A stretch of 64,000 nt of DNA from an uncultured Eubacteriales bacterium (GTDB lineage Bacteria; Bacillota; Clostridia; Oscillospirales; Oscillospiraceae): positions 13,974 to 77,973 of the forward strand of contig URAZ01000014.1 of NCBI GenBank assembly GCA_900545925.1. Direction: 5' to 3'. The translations under genes and the position numbers were made by a program. Under the pieces are notes generated by a model that was not told the DNA's origin, did no database searches, and saw only the letters and a list, made by a program, of their open reading frames with translations. Shown here piece after piece: positions 41,489-49,934 of the stretch (position 1 is its first letter; each line of letters opens with the position of its first letter).

Positions 41489-43227
41489 AGCATACATCCT
41501 CCTGGGCGCTGCGGCGCGTGATAAAAAGCCTCGGACGGTATCTGCCGCTGCTGCTTGTGTCCTTGCTGCTGGCCGCGGCCAGCGTGGCGGGCACGCTCTA
41601 TATCCCCATTCTGGTCGGCGACGCAATCGACCAGATCGTCGGCCCCGGACAGGTCAATTTTGCTGCCGTGGGCAATCTGGCAGTCAAAATTGCGGTGCTT
41701 GCCGGACTGACGGCGGTCTTGCAGTGGGTCATGACGGCCATCCACAACCGCGTCTGTTTCTGCGTGACGCGCGACGTGCGCCGCCAGGCGTTTTCCCATC
41801 TACAGCGGCTGCCGCTTGCGTATCTGGACAGCCATCCCTCCGGCGACACGCTCAGCCGCATGATCGCTGACGTTGACCAGTTTGCCGACGGCCTGCTCAT
41901 GGGCTTCACGCAGCTGTTTACCGGCGTTCTGACCATCGTGGGAACACTCGGCTTCATGCTTTCGATCAGCTGGAAGATCACGCTGGTCGTCGTGCTGCTG
42001 ACGCCGCTTTCTCTGCTAGTGGCAAAGTTCATCGCGGGTCATACCTATTCCATGTTCCAGCTGCAGTCAAAGGCACGCGGGGAGCAGACCGCCCTGATTA
42101 ACGAGCAGCTGAATGGCCAGCGCGTCGTGCAGGCGTTCTCGCATGAGGACGAGAGTCTGCGCCAGTTTGACGCGATCAACGACCGTCTGACGGCGGCGAC
42201 CATGCGCGCAACCTTCTTCTCGTCCATGACGAACCCGTCTACGCGCATCATTTACAACATCATCTATGCCTGCGTCGGCTTTACCGGCGCGCTCAGCGCC
42301 GTGGCAGGGGCGATCACGGTCGGCGGGCTGTCGTGTTTCCTCAGCTACGCGAACCAGTATGCCAAGCCCTTCAACGAGATCACCGGCGTCATTACGGAAC
42401 TGCAAAATGCGCTGGCCTGCGCCGCGCGGGTATTTGAACTGATCGACGAACCGGTTGAAACGCCTGACGCCCCGGATGCAAAGACGCTCGAAGCCGTCTC
42501 CGGCAGCGTGGAACTCAAGAACGTCGCATTCTCCTACACGCCGGAGCAGCATCTGATTGAGCACCTGAACCTCACCGTAAAACCCGGCCAGCGCATCGCC
42601 ATCGTCGGCCCGACGGGCTGCGGAAAGACGACGCTGATCAACCTGCTCATGCGCTTTTACGACGTGAAGGCCGGCTCCATTTGCGTCGATGGCAGCGAGA
42701 TCCGCTCCGTCACGCGGGAAAGCCTGCGCCGCCAGTACGGTATGGTGCTGCAGGATACCTGGCTCAAGACCGCCTCCGTGCGCGAGAATATCCGTCTTGC
42801 AAAGCCGGAAGCGACAAATGCCGAGGTTGAGGCCGCCGCGCGTATGGCGCATGCGGATTCCTTCATCCGCCGTCTGCCGGAGGGCTATGACACGGTGCTG
42901 TCCGATACAGGCGGTGCACTGTCTGCCGGACAGCGGCAGCTGCTGTGCATCGCACGCGTGATGCTCCGCCTGCCGCCCATGCTCATTCTCGACGAGGCGA
43001 CCAGTTCCATCGACACGCGCACCGAAGCGCACATCCAGCAGGCGTTCGACACTATGATGCAGGCCCGGACAAGCTTCGTCGTGGCCCACCGCCTGTCCAC
43101 CATCCGCGAGGCGGATGTGATTCTCGTCATGAAGGACGGCCACATCATCGAGCAGGGGCGGCACGAGGACCTCCTTGCCCAAAACGGCTTCTACGCCAAC
43201 CTGTACCACAGCCAGTTCGAGGGGTAA
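41485..43227 (+). CDS. Heterodimeric ABC exporter, subunit 2
   Basis: 580 residues beginning at GTG inside the stop of subunit 1. Membrane domain (RYLPLLLVSLLLAAASVAGT; REATDVRRQAFSHLQRLP-like region) then ATPase: Walker A GPTGCGKTT, Q-loop QYGMVLQDTWLK, Walker B MLILDEATSSID with the catalytic Glu, H-loop VVAHRLSTI. The signature motif reads LSAGQRQLL, a common variant in the canonical partner of heterodimeric exporters. Together the two genes form one complete transporter with one consensus and one degenerate ATP site. Confidence 0.93.
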   Translation: MKHTSSWALRRVIKSLGRYLPLLLVSLLLAAASVAGTLYIPILVGDAIDQIVGPGQVNFAAVGNLAVKIAVLAGLTAVLQWVMTAIHNRVCFCVTRDVRRQAFSHLQRLPLAYLDSHPSGDTLSRMIADVDQFADGLLMGFTQLFTGVLTIVGTLGFMLSISWKITLVVVLLTPLSLLVAKFIAGHTYSMFQLQSKARGEQTALINEQLNGQRVVQAFSHEDESLRQFDAINDRLTAATMRATFFSSMTNPSTRIIYNIIYACVGFTGALSAVAGAITVGGLSCFLSYANQYAKPFNEITGVITELQNALACAARVFELIDEPVETPDAPDAKTLEAVSGSVELKNVAFSYTPEQHLIEHLNLTVKPGQRIAIVGPTGCGKTTLINLLMRFYDVKAGSICVDGSEIRSVTRESLRRQYGMVLQDTWLKTASVRENIRLAKPEATNAEVEAAARMAHADSFIRRLPEGYDTVLSDTGGALSAGQRQLLCIARVMLRLPPMLILDEATSSIDTRTEAHIQQAFDTMMQARTSFVVAHRLSTIREADVILVMKDGHIIEQGRHEDLLAQNGFYANLYHSQFEG

Positions 43228-43282
43228 GCCTGCCCATTGCTGCACAGAAACTGAAGAAGCGATCTGCCGTTTTGCTTTTTCC

Positions 43283-43311
43283 TTGCAGAAACGGCGGCTG
43301 TGCAGTATGAT
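43283..43311 (+). promoter_or_regulatory. Promoter of the cupin-HAD operon
   Basis: TTGCAG at 43283-43288 and TATGAT at 43306-43311, spacer 17 bp. Confidence 0.68.
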
Positions 43312-43371
43312 AGACAAATCGTAAGAAACCGACCGGCAGGCAGCATCTGCTGGGCATGAAGGGAGTATCAT

Positions 43372-43809
43372 ATGAACATGACAGGCAGAGAAGCATTTGA
43401 GAAACAGGATGTATTTGGAATCGGTGCGCCGAACAACGCGTATGCACAGTATTTTATCGGGCAGTCCTATCTGAAGCCGCTGACTGTCCCCGGCGCCTGC
43501 CCCGTGTTTCTGGCGAACGTGACCTTTGAGCCCGGTTGCCGGAACAACTGGCACATTCATCATGCAAGCAAGGGCGGCGGACAGCTGCTGATCTGCACAG
43601 CCGGGGAAGGCTGGTATCAGGAGGAGGGCAAACCCGCCGTGAGCCTAACGCCCGGCATGGTCATCACCATCCCGGCAGAGGTCAAGCACTGGCACGGAGC
43701 GAAGGCGAACAGCTGGTTCAGCCACATCGCTGTCGAGGTTCCCGGCGAGAACACCCGCAACGAATGGTGCGAGCCGGTTTCGGATGAAGACTACGCAAAG
43801 CTCGGCTGA
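43372..43809 (+). CDS. Cupin-domain protein
   Basis: 145 residues forming one small beta-barrel cupin. Metal ligands are suggested by NNWHIHHA (motif 1 histidines), the Gln/Glu of GGQLLICTAGEGWYQEEG, and HWHGAK (motif 2). The N-terminus FEKQDVFGIGAPNNAYAQYF resembles cupins fused or linked to carboxymuconolactone decarboxylase-like proteins. The reaction is unknown. AAGGGAG precedes the ATG. It shares an operon with the next HAD gene. Confidence 0.85.
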   Translation: MNMTGREAFEKQDVFGIGAPNNAYAQYFIGQSYLKPLTVPGACPVFLANVTFEPGCRNNWHIHHASKGGGQLLICTAGEGWYQEEGKPAVSLTPGMVITIPAEVKHWHGAKANSWFSHIAVEVPGENTRNEWCEPVSDEDYAKLG

Positions 43810-43820
43810 TGGGAGACGCA

Positions 43821-44465
43821 ATGAGCCGGGACATTTTATTATTTGATCTGGACGGAACGCTGACAGATTCCGGGCCGGGAATCATGCACGCAGCGCAGAC
43901 CGCGCTGGACTCGTTCGGAATCACCGGTCTGTCCGAACAGGCGCTGCGGCAGTTTGTCGGCCCGCCGCTGGTCGAGTCGTTTGCCGTCTATCTCCCGCAG
44001 GCGGATGTCCAGACGGCCATCGACCGCTTCCGTGCATATTACCGCGAGACGGGCTGGCTCGAAAACGAGCCGTATCCCGGCGTGCGGGAATGCCTGCGAG
44101 CGCTGCGGGCGGCGGGAAAGCGGATGTACGTCGCCACGTCCAAGCTGGAGAGCATGGCGCGGCAGGTGCTGACGCATTTTGATCTGATGCAGTATTTCGA
44201 CGGCGTGTGCGGCGGACTGTCCGACGATCCGGAGGCCGGGAAGAAGGTCAACGTCGTGCGCCGCGCGCTGCGCGAGGCGGGATGCACAGACTGTTCCCGC
44301 GCCATTTTGTCCGGCGACCGGGAATATGATATTTACGGCGGTCACGCGGCGGGAATCCAGACCGTCGGCGTACTCTACGGCTACGGCAGCCGGGAGGAGT
44401 TGGAGGCCGCCGGTGCAGACGCGCTTGCGGAAACGCCGGAGGCGCTGTTGGCGCGTTTACTGTGA
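43821..44465 (+). CDS. HAD hydrolase, phosphoglycolate-phosphatase-like
   Basis: 214 residues. Motif I DILLFDLDGTLTDSG, motif II YVATSK, motif III Lys in EAGKKVNVV, motif IV LSGDREYDIYGG. The C1-type helical cap (QALRQFVGPPLVESF) is that of Gph/PpaX-like phosphatases. ATG 43821 follows GGGAG at a good distance; ATG 43809 overlaps the cupin stop and would add MGDA. Substrate not assignable. Confidence 0.87.
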   Translation: MSRDILLFDLDGTLTDSGPGIMHAAQTALDSFGITGLSEQALRQFVGPPLVESFAVYLPQADVQTAIDRFRAYYRETGWLENEPYPGVRECLRALRAAGKRMYVATSKLESMARQVLTHFDLMQYFDGVCGGLSDDPEAGKKVNVVRRALREAGCTDCSRAILSGDREYDIYGGHAAGIQTVGVLYGYGSREELEAAGADALAETPEALLARLL

Positions 44466-44482
44466 TTTTTCCGGTCATACGC

Positions 44483-44511
44483 TTGTAAACGGACGGCTGC
44501 TGTGATAAACT
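44483..44511 (+). promoter_or_regulatory. Promoter of prfC
   Basis: TTGTAA at 44483-44488 and TAAACT at 44506-44511, spacer 17 bp. Confidence 0.55.
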
Positions 44512-44543
44512 AAATTAGTTGTGTATAAATAAAGAAATGATTT

Positions 44544-44561
44544 GGAGGGTATCCCATGTAG
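44544..44561 (+). promoter_or_regulatory. ATG-TAG minimal ORF in the prfC leader
   Basis: A strong ribosome site GGAGGG (44544-44549) is followed after 6 nt by ATG (44556-44558) and immediately by TAG (44559-44561). It lies about 38 nt into the expected leader and 47 nt before the prfC start. A ribosome initiating here would at once terminate, so the element could sense release-factor activity. The second ribosome site (TTTGGAGG, repeated from the first) serves prfC itself. Confidence 0.55.
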
Positions 44562-44607
44562 TGGCTGACGCTTCGATGCATAACAAACTGAATTTGGAGG
44601 AACATAC

Positions 44608-46191
44608 ATGGCATCCCTGAAAGAAGAAATCTCCCGGCGCAGAACGTTTGCGATCATTTCGCACCCAGACGCCGGTAAAACGACCCTGACGGAAAAATTT
44701 CTGCTCTACGGCGGCGCCATTGCGCAGGCAGGCGCGGTCAAGGGCAAGAAAAACTCCCGCGCCGCCGTGTCCGACTGGATGGAGATTGAGAAGCAAAGAG
44801 GCATCTCGGTCACATCGTCCGTCATGCAGTTTCAGTATGAAGGCTTCTGCATCAACATTCTGGACACCCCCGGCCATCAGGACTTTTCCGAGGACACCTA
44901 CCGCACGCTCATGGCGGCGGACTCCGCCGTCATGGTCATTGACGGCGCGAAAGGCGTCGAGCCGCAGACCAGAAAACTCTTTAAGGTCTGTGCCATGCGC
45001 CATATCCCGATCTTTACCTTTATCAACAAAATGGACCGCGAGGCCCGCGACCCGTTTGAACTGCTGGACGAGTTGGAAAACGAACTCGGCATCGAGACGT
45101 ATGCCTGCAACTGGCCCATGGGCTCCGGCCGGGAGTTTCAGGGCGTATACGACCGCCGTTCCAGCCAGCTGATCTTCTTCTCCGGCGTGTCCGGCAAGAA
45201 CCGCGCGGACAAGATGGAGATCGATCTGTACGACCCGCAGGTCGCGCAGCTCATCGGCGAACGCCGCCACCAGCAGCTGATCGACGATGTAGAACTGCTC
45301 GGTGCAGGCCGGGAGTTTGATCTTGACGAGGTTCGTGCGGGCCGCCTCTCCCCTGTGTTCTTTGGCTCGGCACTGACGAACTTTGGCGTGGAACCGTTTC
45401 TGGAAGAATTTCTGCGTATGACGCCGAGCCCGCTGCCGCGCGAAGCCGACTGCGGCGTGATCGACACGTTCAGCCCGGACTTTTCCGCGTTTGTGTTCAA
45501 AATTCAGGCAAACATGAACAAGGCCCACCGCGACCGTCTGGCCTTCATGCGTATCTGCTCCGGCCAGTTCCAGCGCGACGCAGAATATTATCATGTCCAG
45601 AGCGGCAAAAAAATGCGCCTGTCGCAGCCGCAGCAGCTTATGGCCTCCGAACGCGAGATCGTAGATGAGGCTTACGCAGGCGATATCATTGGCGTGTTCG
45701 ACCCAGGCATTTTCTCTATCGGCGACACCATCACCGTGCCGGGCAAAAAGTTCAAATTCGGCGGCATCCCGACCTTTGCGCCGGAGCATTTCGCGCGCGT
45801 CAGCGCCAAGGATTCCATGAAGCGCAAGCAGTTCCTCAAGGGAACCGAGCAGATCGCGCAGGAGGGCGCGATTCAGATCTTCAAGGTGCCGAATTCCGGC
45901 ATGGAGGAGGTCATCGTCGGCGTCGTCGGTACCCTGCAGTTTGACGTTTTCCAGTACCGCATGAAGGCCGAATACGGCGTTGATCTGCGCATGCAGCAGC
46001 TACCGTATGAGCAGCTGCGGTTCATCACGAAAGCGCCGGTCACGGATCTCAAGGATCTGTACCTGTCCACCGACGCAGAACTTCTGGAGGACTACCGCGG
46101 CCGGAGCCTGCTGGTCTTTGCCTCGCAGTGGTCGATCAACTTCATTCTCAAGCGCAACCCCGGTCTTGAATTGTCGGAAACGGCGCAGTAA
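44608..46191 (+). CDS. prfC: Peptide chain release factor 3
   Basis: 527-residue GTPase that removes RF1/RF2 from the ribosome after termination. G motifs: G1 SHPDAGKTTL, G2 region EKQRGISVTSSV, G3 DTPGHQDF, G4 NKMD, and the RF3-specific C-terminal domain (FGSALTNFGVEPFLEEFLRM, later FQYRMKAEYGVDLRM). The length is right for RF3 and separates it from EF-G (about 690) and TetM-like proteins. TTTGGAGG lies 9 bp upstream. Monocistronic, with a terminator after the stop. Confidence 0.97.
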   Translation: MASLKEEISRRRTFAIISHPDAGKTTLTEKFLLYGGAIAQAGAVKGKKNSRAAVSDWMEIEKQRGISVTSSVMQFQYEGFCINILDTPGHQDFSEDTYRTLMAADSAVMVIDGAKGVEPQTRKLFKVCAMRHIPIFTFINKMDREARDPFELLDELENELGIETYACNWPMGSGREFQGVYDRRSSQLIFFSGVSGKNRADKMEIDLYDPQVAQLIGERRHQQLIDDVELLGAGREFDLDEVRAGRLSPVFFGSALTNFGVEPFLEEFLRMTPSPLPREADCGVIDTFSPDFSAFVFKIQANMNKAHRDRLAFMRICSGQFQRDAEYYHVQSGKKMRLSQPQQLMASEREIVDEAYAGDIIGVFDPGIFSIGDTITVPGKKFKFGGIPTFAPEHFARVSAKDSMKRKQFLKGTEQIAQEGAIQIFKVPNSGMEEVIVGVVGTLQFDVFQYRMKAEYGVDLRMQQLPYEQLRFITKAPVTDLKDLYLSTDAELLEDYRGRSLLVFASQWSINFILKRNPGLELSETAQ

Positions 46192-46209
46192 GCGCAGGTT
46201 CAGGCTACA

Positions 46210-46247
46210 AAGGCTCCCCTCTCCTATTTAGGCGGGGGAGCCTTATT
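46210..46247 (+). terminator. Terminator of prfC
   Basis: A 10-bp stem AAGGCTCCCC/GGGGAGCCTT with a 15-nt loop, followed by ATTTGTTT. Confidence 0.78.
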
Positions 46248-46287
46248 TGTTTATCCAAAAAATTTTATGCCGGATTCCGGTGTCTGT

Positions 46288-46317
46288 GTAGGGGCGGACG
46301 ACTCCGTCCACCCCTAC
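46288..46317. repeat. Dispersed 30-bp palindromic repeat, copy 2
   Basis: GTAGGGGCGGACG, 4-nt loop, then CGTCCACCCCTAC: 13-bp arms with one mismatch. Outer arms, arm length and loop length match copy 1 at 5673-5702, while the inner bases differ on both sides, so pairing is kept. Confidence 0.72.
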
Positions 46318-46347
46318 CAGCTGCGCCTGATTTTGGCCGTGGGCGCC

Positions 46348-46920
46348 TTACGTCTGTGGAATCTCCCCAAACACCCTGCGCACGCCGAGGCTGCGCAGGA
46401 GGTTCAGCTTTTTTCGGCACGTTTCTTCCGTGTCGAACAGCAGAACGCGTGCGTCACCCGCCTCGTCCCGAAAAAAGCAGTAGCAGCAGGCAAGATCTTC
46501 AGAGAAGTGCGGTGGATACCGCGCGATCAGTGCGTCCGCTGCGGCTTTGTCAAGCGGCATTCCGACACCAGAGAGACAGGGAACGGGAAACAGCATACGG
46601 ATGGGCGCAAGATACACCCAAAGTCGGCTGCCCCAGACCGGGAGCAGTCCGCGCAGGTATCCTTCCAGACTGCCGCCGGAAACTTGCGTGTCGCACCAGA
46701 CGGCAGGGGCATCTGGCACTGCTGTTTGAACAGGCTGCAACAGCCGTGCGTCGCGGCAGCCCGGCGTTTCGCAAAACAGATAACCGCCTCCAAAGTCCGC
46801 TGGCGGCACAGAACCCGGCGCGAGCAGGTACAGTTCCGCGGCGGGCTCCTTTTTCTCTTCATCAAAGCCCGTAATGCTGCATTCAGTAGGCGAACCGGGC
46901 GGAAATGGATACAGAATCAT
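46348..46920 (-). CDS. Conserved hypothetical protein, 190 residues
   Basis: Begins MILYPFPPGSPTECSITGFD with AGGAAAGGCGG upstream, and ends RSLGVRRVFGEIPQT. It is a soluble, Cys/Pro-rich protein without signal peptide or membrane helices; the C-terminal stretch DEAGDARVLLFDTEETCRKK, then LNLLRSLGV, reads like a folded alpha/beta segment. I do not recognise the family. It is divergent from yqeG with overlapping promoter regions, which may indicate shared control. The upstream part of the open frame (towards 47490) is antisense to yqeG and not part of the gene. Confidence 0.62.
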   Translation of the reverse strand: MILYPFPPGSPTECSITGFDEEKKEPAAELYLLAPGSVPPADFGGGYLFCETPGCRDARLLQPVQTAVPDAPAVWCDTQVSGGSLEGYLRGLLPVWGSRLWVYLAPIRMLFPVPCLSGVGMPLDKAAADALIARYPPHFSEDLACCYCFFRDEAGDARVLLFDTEETCRKKLNLLRSLGVRRVFGEIPQT

Positions 46921-46948
46921 GGACAAGCCGCCTTTCCTGTGATATAAT
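46920..46948 (+). promoter_or_regulatory. Promoter of yqeG operon
   Basis: TGGACA at 46920-46925 and TATAAT at 46943-46948, spacer 17 bp. The -35 overlaps the start codon of the divergent gene. Confidence 0.75.
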
Positions 46949-46983
46949 GCTATGTATAAAACTATGAGATTGCAGGAAAAGCT

Positions 46984-47493
46984 ATGCCGTTTTCGTTTTT
47001 GCCCCGCATGATCTATCCGCATCTGACCGACGTGCGTGCAGAAGACCTGACCGCGCGCGGTATCTCGTTTCTGATGCTGGATTTTGATAATACCATCGTC
47101 CCCTATACGACAAGCAAACCGACACTGGAAATGGCCGCATGGCTCAAAGCCATGCAGGCATCCGGAATTGGGCTGTGCGTCGTGTCGAACAGCAGGAAGC
47201 CCCGCGTCGTGGAATTCTGCAAACAATACGGGCTGGACTGCATCACGCATGCAAAAAAGCCCTTTTCGCGCGGCATCCGTGCGTGCCTGACGCGCTTCTC
47301 GCTGGAACCGGCCCGCTGCGCGCTCGTCGGCGATCAGATCTATACGGACGTGCTGGGTGCGAACTGCGCGGGGGTGCAGTCGGTTCTGATTTCTGCGATT
47401 CATAATCATACCATATGGCTGAAGCTTCGGCATGTTGCCGAACTTCCCTTTATTGCAATCGGAAAATGGAGGATTCAACATGAAAAACATTGA
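46984..47493 (+). CDS. yqeG: YqeG family HAD IIIA-type phosphatase
   Basis: 169 residues. The HAD nucleophile motif is SFLMLDFDNTIVPY, followed by VVSNSRKPRVVEFC and the acidic motif ALVGDQIYTDVLGAN. YqeG proteins are a distinct small phosphatase family of Firmicutes and cyanobacteria; phosphatidylglycerophosphatase activity is known for the plant relative. Its 3' end overlaps the start of the peptidase gene by 14 bp, indicating translational coupling with the peptidase-efp group. Confidence 0.92.
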   Translation: MPFSFLPRMIYPHLTDVRAEDLTARGISFLMLDFDNTIVPYTTSKPTLEMAAWLKAMQASGIGLCVVSNSRKPRVVEFCKQYGLDCITHAKKPFSRGIRACLTRFSLEPARCALVGDQIYTDVLGANCAGVQSVLISAIHNHTIWLKLRHVAELPFIAIGKWRIQHEKH

Positions 47494-48547
47494 AAAGTAT
47501 CAGAACCTCATCTCGAAGGGTGAGGTTGACGCGCTGCTGCTGACCTCGAAGCACAACCGGCAGTATGCCGCGGAATACTGCATCGCAGAGGGCGTCGCCG
47601 TGATCTGCAAAACACAGAGTTATTACTTCACCGACTTCCGCTATATCGAGTCGGCACAGAAAAACCTGCCGGGCTTTGCCGTGAAGATGGTCGATACGGA
47701 GCACCCGTACACAAAGCTGATCAACGAGGCCATTTCCGACAATACTGTCAAGACCATCGGCTTTGAGGACGATACGCTGACCGTAGAGGAGTATACGCTC
47801 TACAACACGAAGCTGAACGCCGTCCTGCATCCCTACGCCGCAGAGATCAATGCCCCACGTGCAAGCAAGGAGCCGTGGGAGATCGAATATATGAAAAAGG
47901 CGCAGGAGATTACCGACCGCACGTTCGACGATCTGCTGAACGTCATCCATCCGGGCATGACGGAAAAGGAGTTGTGCGCGGAACTCATCTACCGGCTCTA
48001 TAAATACGGCTCCGAGGGCCCGTCGTTCGACCCCATCACCGTTTCCGGTCCCAACACCAGCCTGCCGCACGGCGTCCCGTCCGAGCGTGTTCTGCAGTAC
48101 GGCGACTTCGTCACCATGGACTTCGGCTGCCTGTACCATGGCTACTGCTCCGATATGACCCGCACGATCGCGTTGGGCTATGTGTCCGAGAAGATGGACA
48201 AGGTCTACCATACCGTGCTTGAAGCGCAGCTGGCGGGCATCGCCGCGACAAAGGCAGGCGTCACCGGCAAGGAGATGGACGCAGCCGCACGGAACGTGAT
48301 CAACGCCGCAGGCTTTGAGGGTCTGTTCGGCCATAGCTACGGCCACAGTCTCGGCCTTCTCATCCACGAGGGCCCGTATGCCAATATGCGCAATGACAAG
48401 CCCATGCCCGCTGGCGCGGTCGTATCGGCGGAGCCGGGCATCTATATTCCGGACGAATTCGGCGTGCGCATCGAAGACGTGACGGTGCTCACCGAAAACG
48501 GCTGTGAAATTCTGACGAAGAGCCCGAAGAATTTGATTATTTTATAA
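47480..48547 (+). CDS. Xaa-Pro aminopeptidase (M24 family)
   Basis: 355 residues with an N-terminal creatinase-like domain (residues about 1-125) and a pita-bread catalytic domain. Metal ligands are seen in VTMDFGCLYHGYCSDMTRTI (two Asp), GHSYGHSLGLLIHEGP (His), SAEPGIYIP (Glu) and GVRIEDV (Glu). It cleaves N-terminal residues linked to proline. GGAGG (47468-47472) precedes ATG 47480. Its neighbourhood, just upstream of efp, is the standard Firmicute order, and both products concern proline-rich proteins. Confidence 0.94.
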   Translation: MKNIEKYQNLISKGEVDALLLTSKHNRQYAAEYCIAEGVAVICKTQSYYFTDFRYIESAQKNLPGFAVKMVDTEHPYTKLINEAISDNTVKTIGFEDDTLTVEEYTLYNTKLNAVLHPYAAEINAPRASKEPWEIEYMKKAQEITDRTFDDLLNVIHPGMTEKELCAELIYRLYKYGSEGPSFDPITVSGPNTSLPHGVPSERVLQYGDFVTMDFGCLYHGYCSDMTRTIALGYVSEKMDKVYHTVLEAQLAGIAATKAGVTGKEMDAAARNVINAAGFEGLFGHSYGHSLGLLIHEGPYANMRNDKPMPAGAVVSAEPGIYIPDEFGVRIEDVTVLTENGCEILTKSPKNLIIL

Positions 48548-48553
48548 AATATC

Positions 48554-48582
48554 TTGAAAAGCCGAGCAAAATAGTGTAAAAT
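48554..48582 (+). promoter_or_regulatory. Promoter of efp
   Basis: TTGAAA at 48554-48559 and TAAAAT at 48577-48582, spacer 17 bp. Confidence 0.7.
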
Positions 48583-48635
48583 CAAAACGCTATTTTATTT
48601 GTTGGTGTATTCTACACGTTTGGAGGAATATTTTT

Positions 48636-49205
48636 ATGGCTACTATTACCGCTGGCGATTTCAGAAACGGTAAAACATTCGAGATGGACGGCAAGATTAT
48701 GCAGGTCGTGGAATTCCAGCACGTCAAGCCCGGCAAGGGCGCTGCATTCGTCCGCACGAAGATGAAGAACGTCGTGACCGGCGCCGTGACCGAGACCTCT
48801 TTCAACCCGACTGCAAAGTTTGAAGAGGCTTTCATTGAGCGCAAGGATTATGAGTACAGCTACAACGACGGCGATCTGTACTACTTCATGGATCAGGAGA
48901 CGTATGACATGGTCCCCGTCAGCAAGGACATGCTCGACGACTCCTTCAAGTTCATCAAGGAAAACACACCGGTCAAGCTTCTGAGTTACAAGGGCAACGT
49001 CTTCAGCGTCGAAACGCCGAACTTCGTCGAACTGACTGTTATCAAGGCTGATCCGGGCGTCAAGGGCGACACCGCCACCAACGTCACCAAGCCTGCTACC
49101 GTTGAGACAGGCGCGGAGATCAAGGTTCCCCTGTTCATCAACGAGGGCGAAAAGATCCAGATCGACACCCGCACGGGCGAATATCTGGGCCGAGTCAAGG
49201 GTTAA
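48636..49205 (+). CDS. efp: Elongation factor P
   Basis: 189 residues in three beta-barrel domains: KOW-like (ITAGDFRNGKTFEMDGKIMQ), OB (YYFMDQETYDMVPVSK) and C-terminal (FINEGEKIQIDTRTGEYLGR). It relieves ribosome stalling at polyproline. The domain I tip reads KPGKGAAFV, with lysine at the position that is modified in some bacteria; no modification genes are nearby. TTTGGAGG precedes the ATG. Confidence 0.97.
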   Translation: MATITAGDFRNGKTFEMDGKIMQVVEFQHVKPGKGAAFVRTKMKNVVTGAVTETSFNPTAKFEEAFIERKDYEYSYNDGDLYYFMDQETYDMVPVSKDMLDDSFKFIKENTPVKLLSYKGNVFSVETPNFVELTVIKADPGVKGDTATNVTKPATVETGAEIKVPLFINEGEKIQIDTRTGEYLGRVKG

Positions 49206-49250
49206 TCCAAACATCAGTGAAAGGCAAACTGCCGGAAAGGAGATTTTACG

Positions 49251-49715
49251 ATGACGCTTTCTGAAAAATCCGCATATCTCAAGGGCCTGATGGAGGGCAT
49301 GAAGCTCGACACCGAAACCAACGAGGGCAAGCTGATCTCCGAGATCATCAGCATGCTTCAGGATGTGGCTGAGAATGTTTCCGATCTGGAAGAAGTCGTG
49401 GACTGCATTTCCGATGAACTCGACTGCATCGAAGAGGATCTCGACAACATCGACGATTACCTGATGGACGACGATGATGACGAGTATGACGATGATTACG
49501 ACGAGGATGATGACTACGAAGACGCCGACGAGGACGACGATCAGGACGAGTACGACTTCGGCAGCGAAACGCTCTACGAGGTCAAGTGCCCGACCTGCGG
49601 AGAAGTGATCACCATCGACGAGGAAATGCTCGACGAGGGCGCAACGACCTGCCCGAACTGCGGCGAAGAGTTGGAGTTCGACATGGAAGACGAAGAGCCT
49701 GAAGAGGATCAGTAA
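49251..49715 (+). CDS. CD1247-type acidic protein with zinc ribbon
   Basis: 154 residues. A helical N-terminal domain (SEKSAYLKGLMEGMKLD, then EISMLQDVAENVSDLEE-like) is followed by an acidic linker of almost only Asp/Glu/Tyr (residues about 73-102) and a C-terminal zinc ribbon with CPTCG and CPNCG. Proteins of this type follow efp in many Clostridia; function unknown. The acidic run resembles that of RNA polymerase delta subunit, but the N-terminal domain does not. AAAGGAG precedes the ATG. Confidence 0.85.
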   Translation: MTLSEKSAYLKGLMEGMKLDTETNEGKLISEIISMLQDVAENVSDLEEVVDCISDELDCIEEDLDNIDDYLMDDDDDEYDDDYDEDDDYEDADEDDDQDEYDFGSETLYEVKCPTCGEVITIDEEMLDEGATTCPNCGEELEFDMEDEEPEEDQ

Positions 49716-49762
49716 ATCAGAATATAAAATGCTGCCCGCCAGACGGACGCGGCGGCAAAATA

Positions 49763-49800
49763 GCGGGTGCCCGGTGTAAAACCGGGTACCTGCATTTTTT
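49763..49800 (+). terminator. Terminator after the CD1247-type gene
   Basis: A 13-bp stem with two mismatches (49763-49775 with 49781-49793), then ATTTTTTA. Confidence 0.75.
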
Positions 49801-49852
49801 ATCTGCCAGCGGCGGCGTGAAGATCCGGATTAGAAGAACATGCAGAAAACAC

Positions 49853-49881
49853 TTGACGGGAGAGGTTAGATATGTTAAACT
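49853..49881 (+). promoter_or_regulatory. Promoter of the DtxR-like gene
   Basis: TTGACG at 49853-49858 and TAAACT at 49876-49881, spacer 17 bp. Confidence 0.7.
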
Positions 49882-49906
49882 ATCAAGCGGTTAGAGGCGG
49901 CTAACC
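49864..49906. promoter_or_regulatory. Candidate DtxR-family operators
   Basis: GGTTAGA occurs at 49864-49870 (in the promoter spacer) and at 49889-49895; the second is part of a perfect inverted repeat GGTTAG-N6-CTAACC (49889-49906). DtxR/IdeR/MntR sites have TTAGG/CCTAA-type arms. Their position over the promoter suggests autoregulation. Confidence 0.5.
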
Positions 49907-49934
49907 AAATTCTCACAAACCGGGAGGCTGCGGC

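Noticed and set aside
39071..41626. An 851-residue open frame on the minus strand
   Set aside because: Antisense to the ABC permease and exporter genes, both of which have full family motifs; no ribosome site or domain in the antisense frame.
46921..47490. N-terminal extension of the 190-residue hypothetical protein
   Set aside because: The extension is antisense to yqeG, and a ribosome site with ATG at 46920 explains the start.
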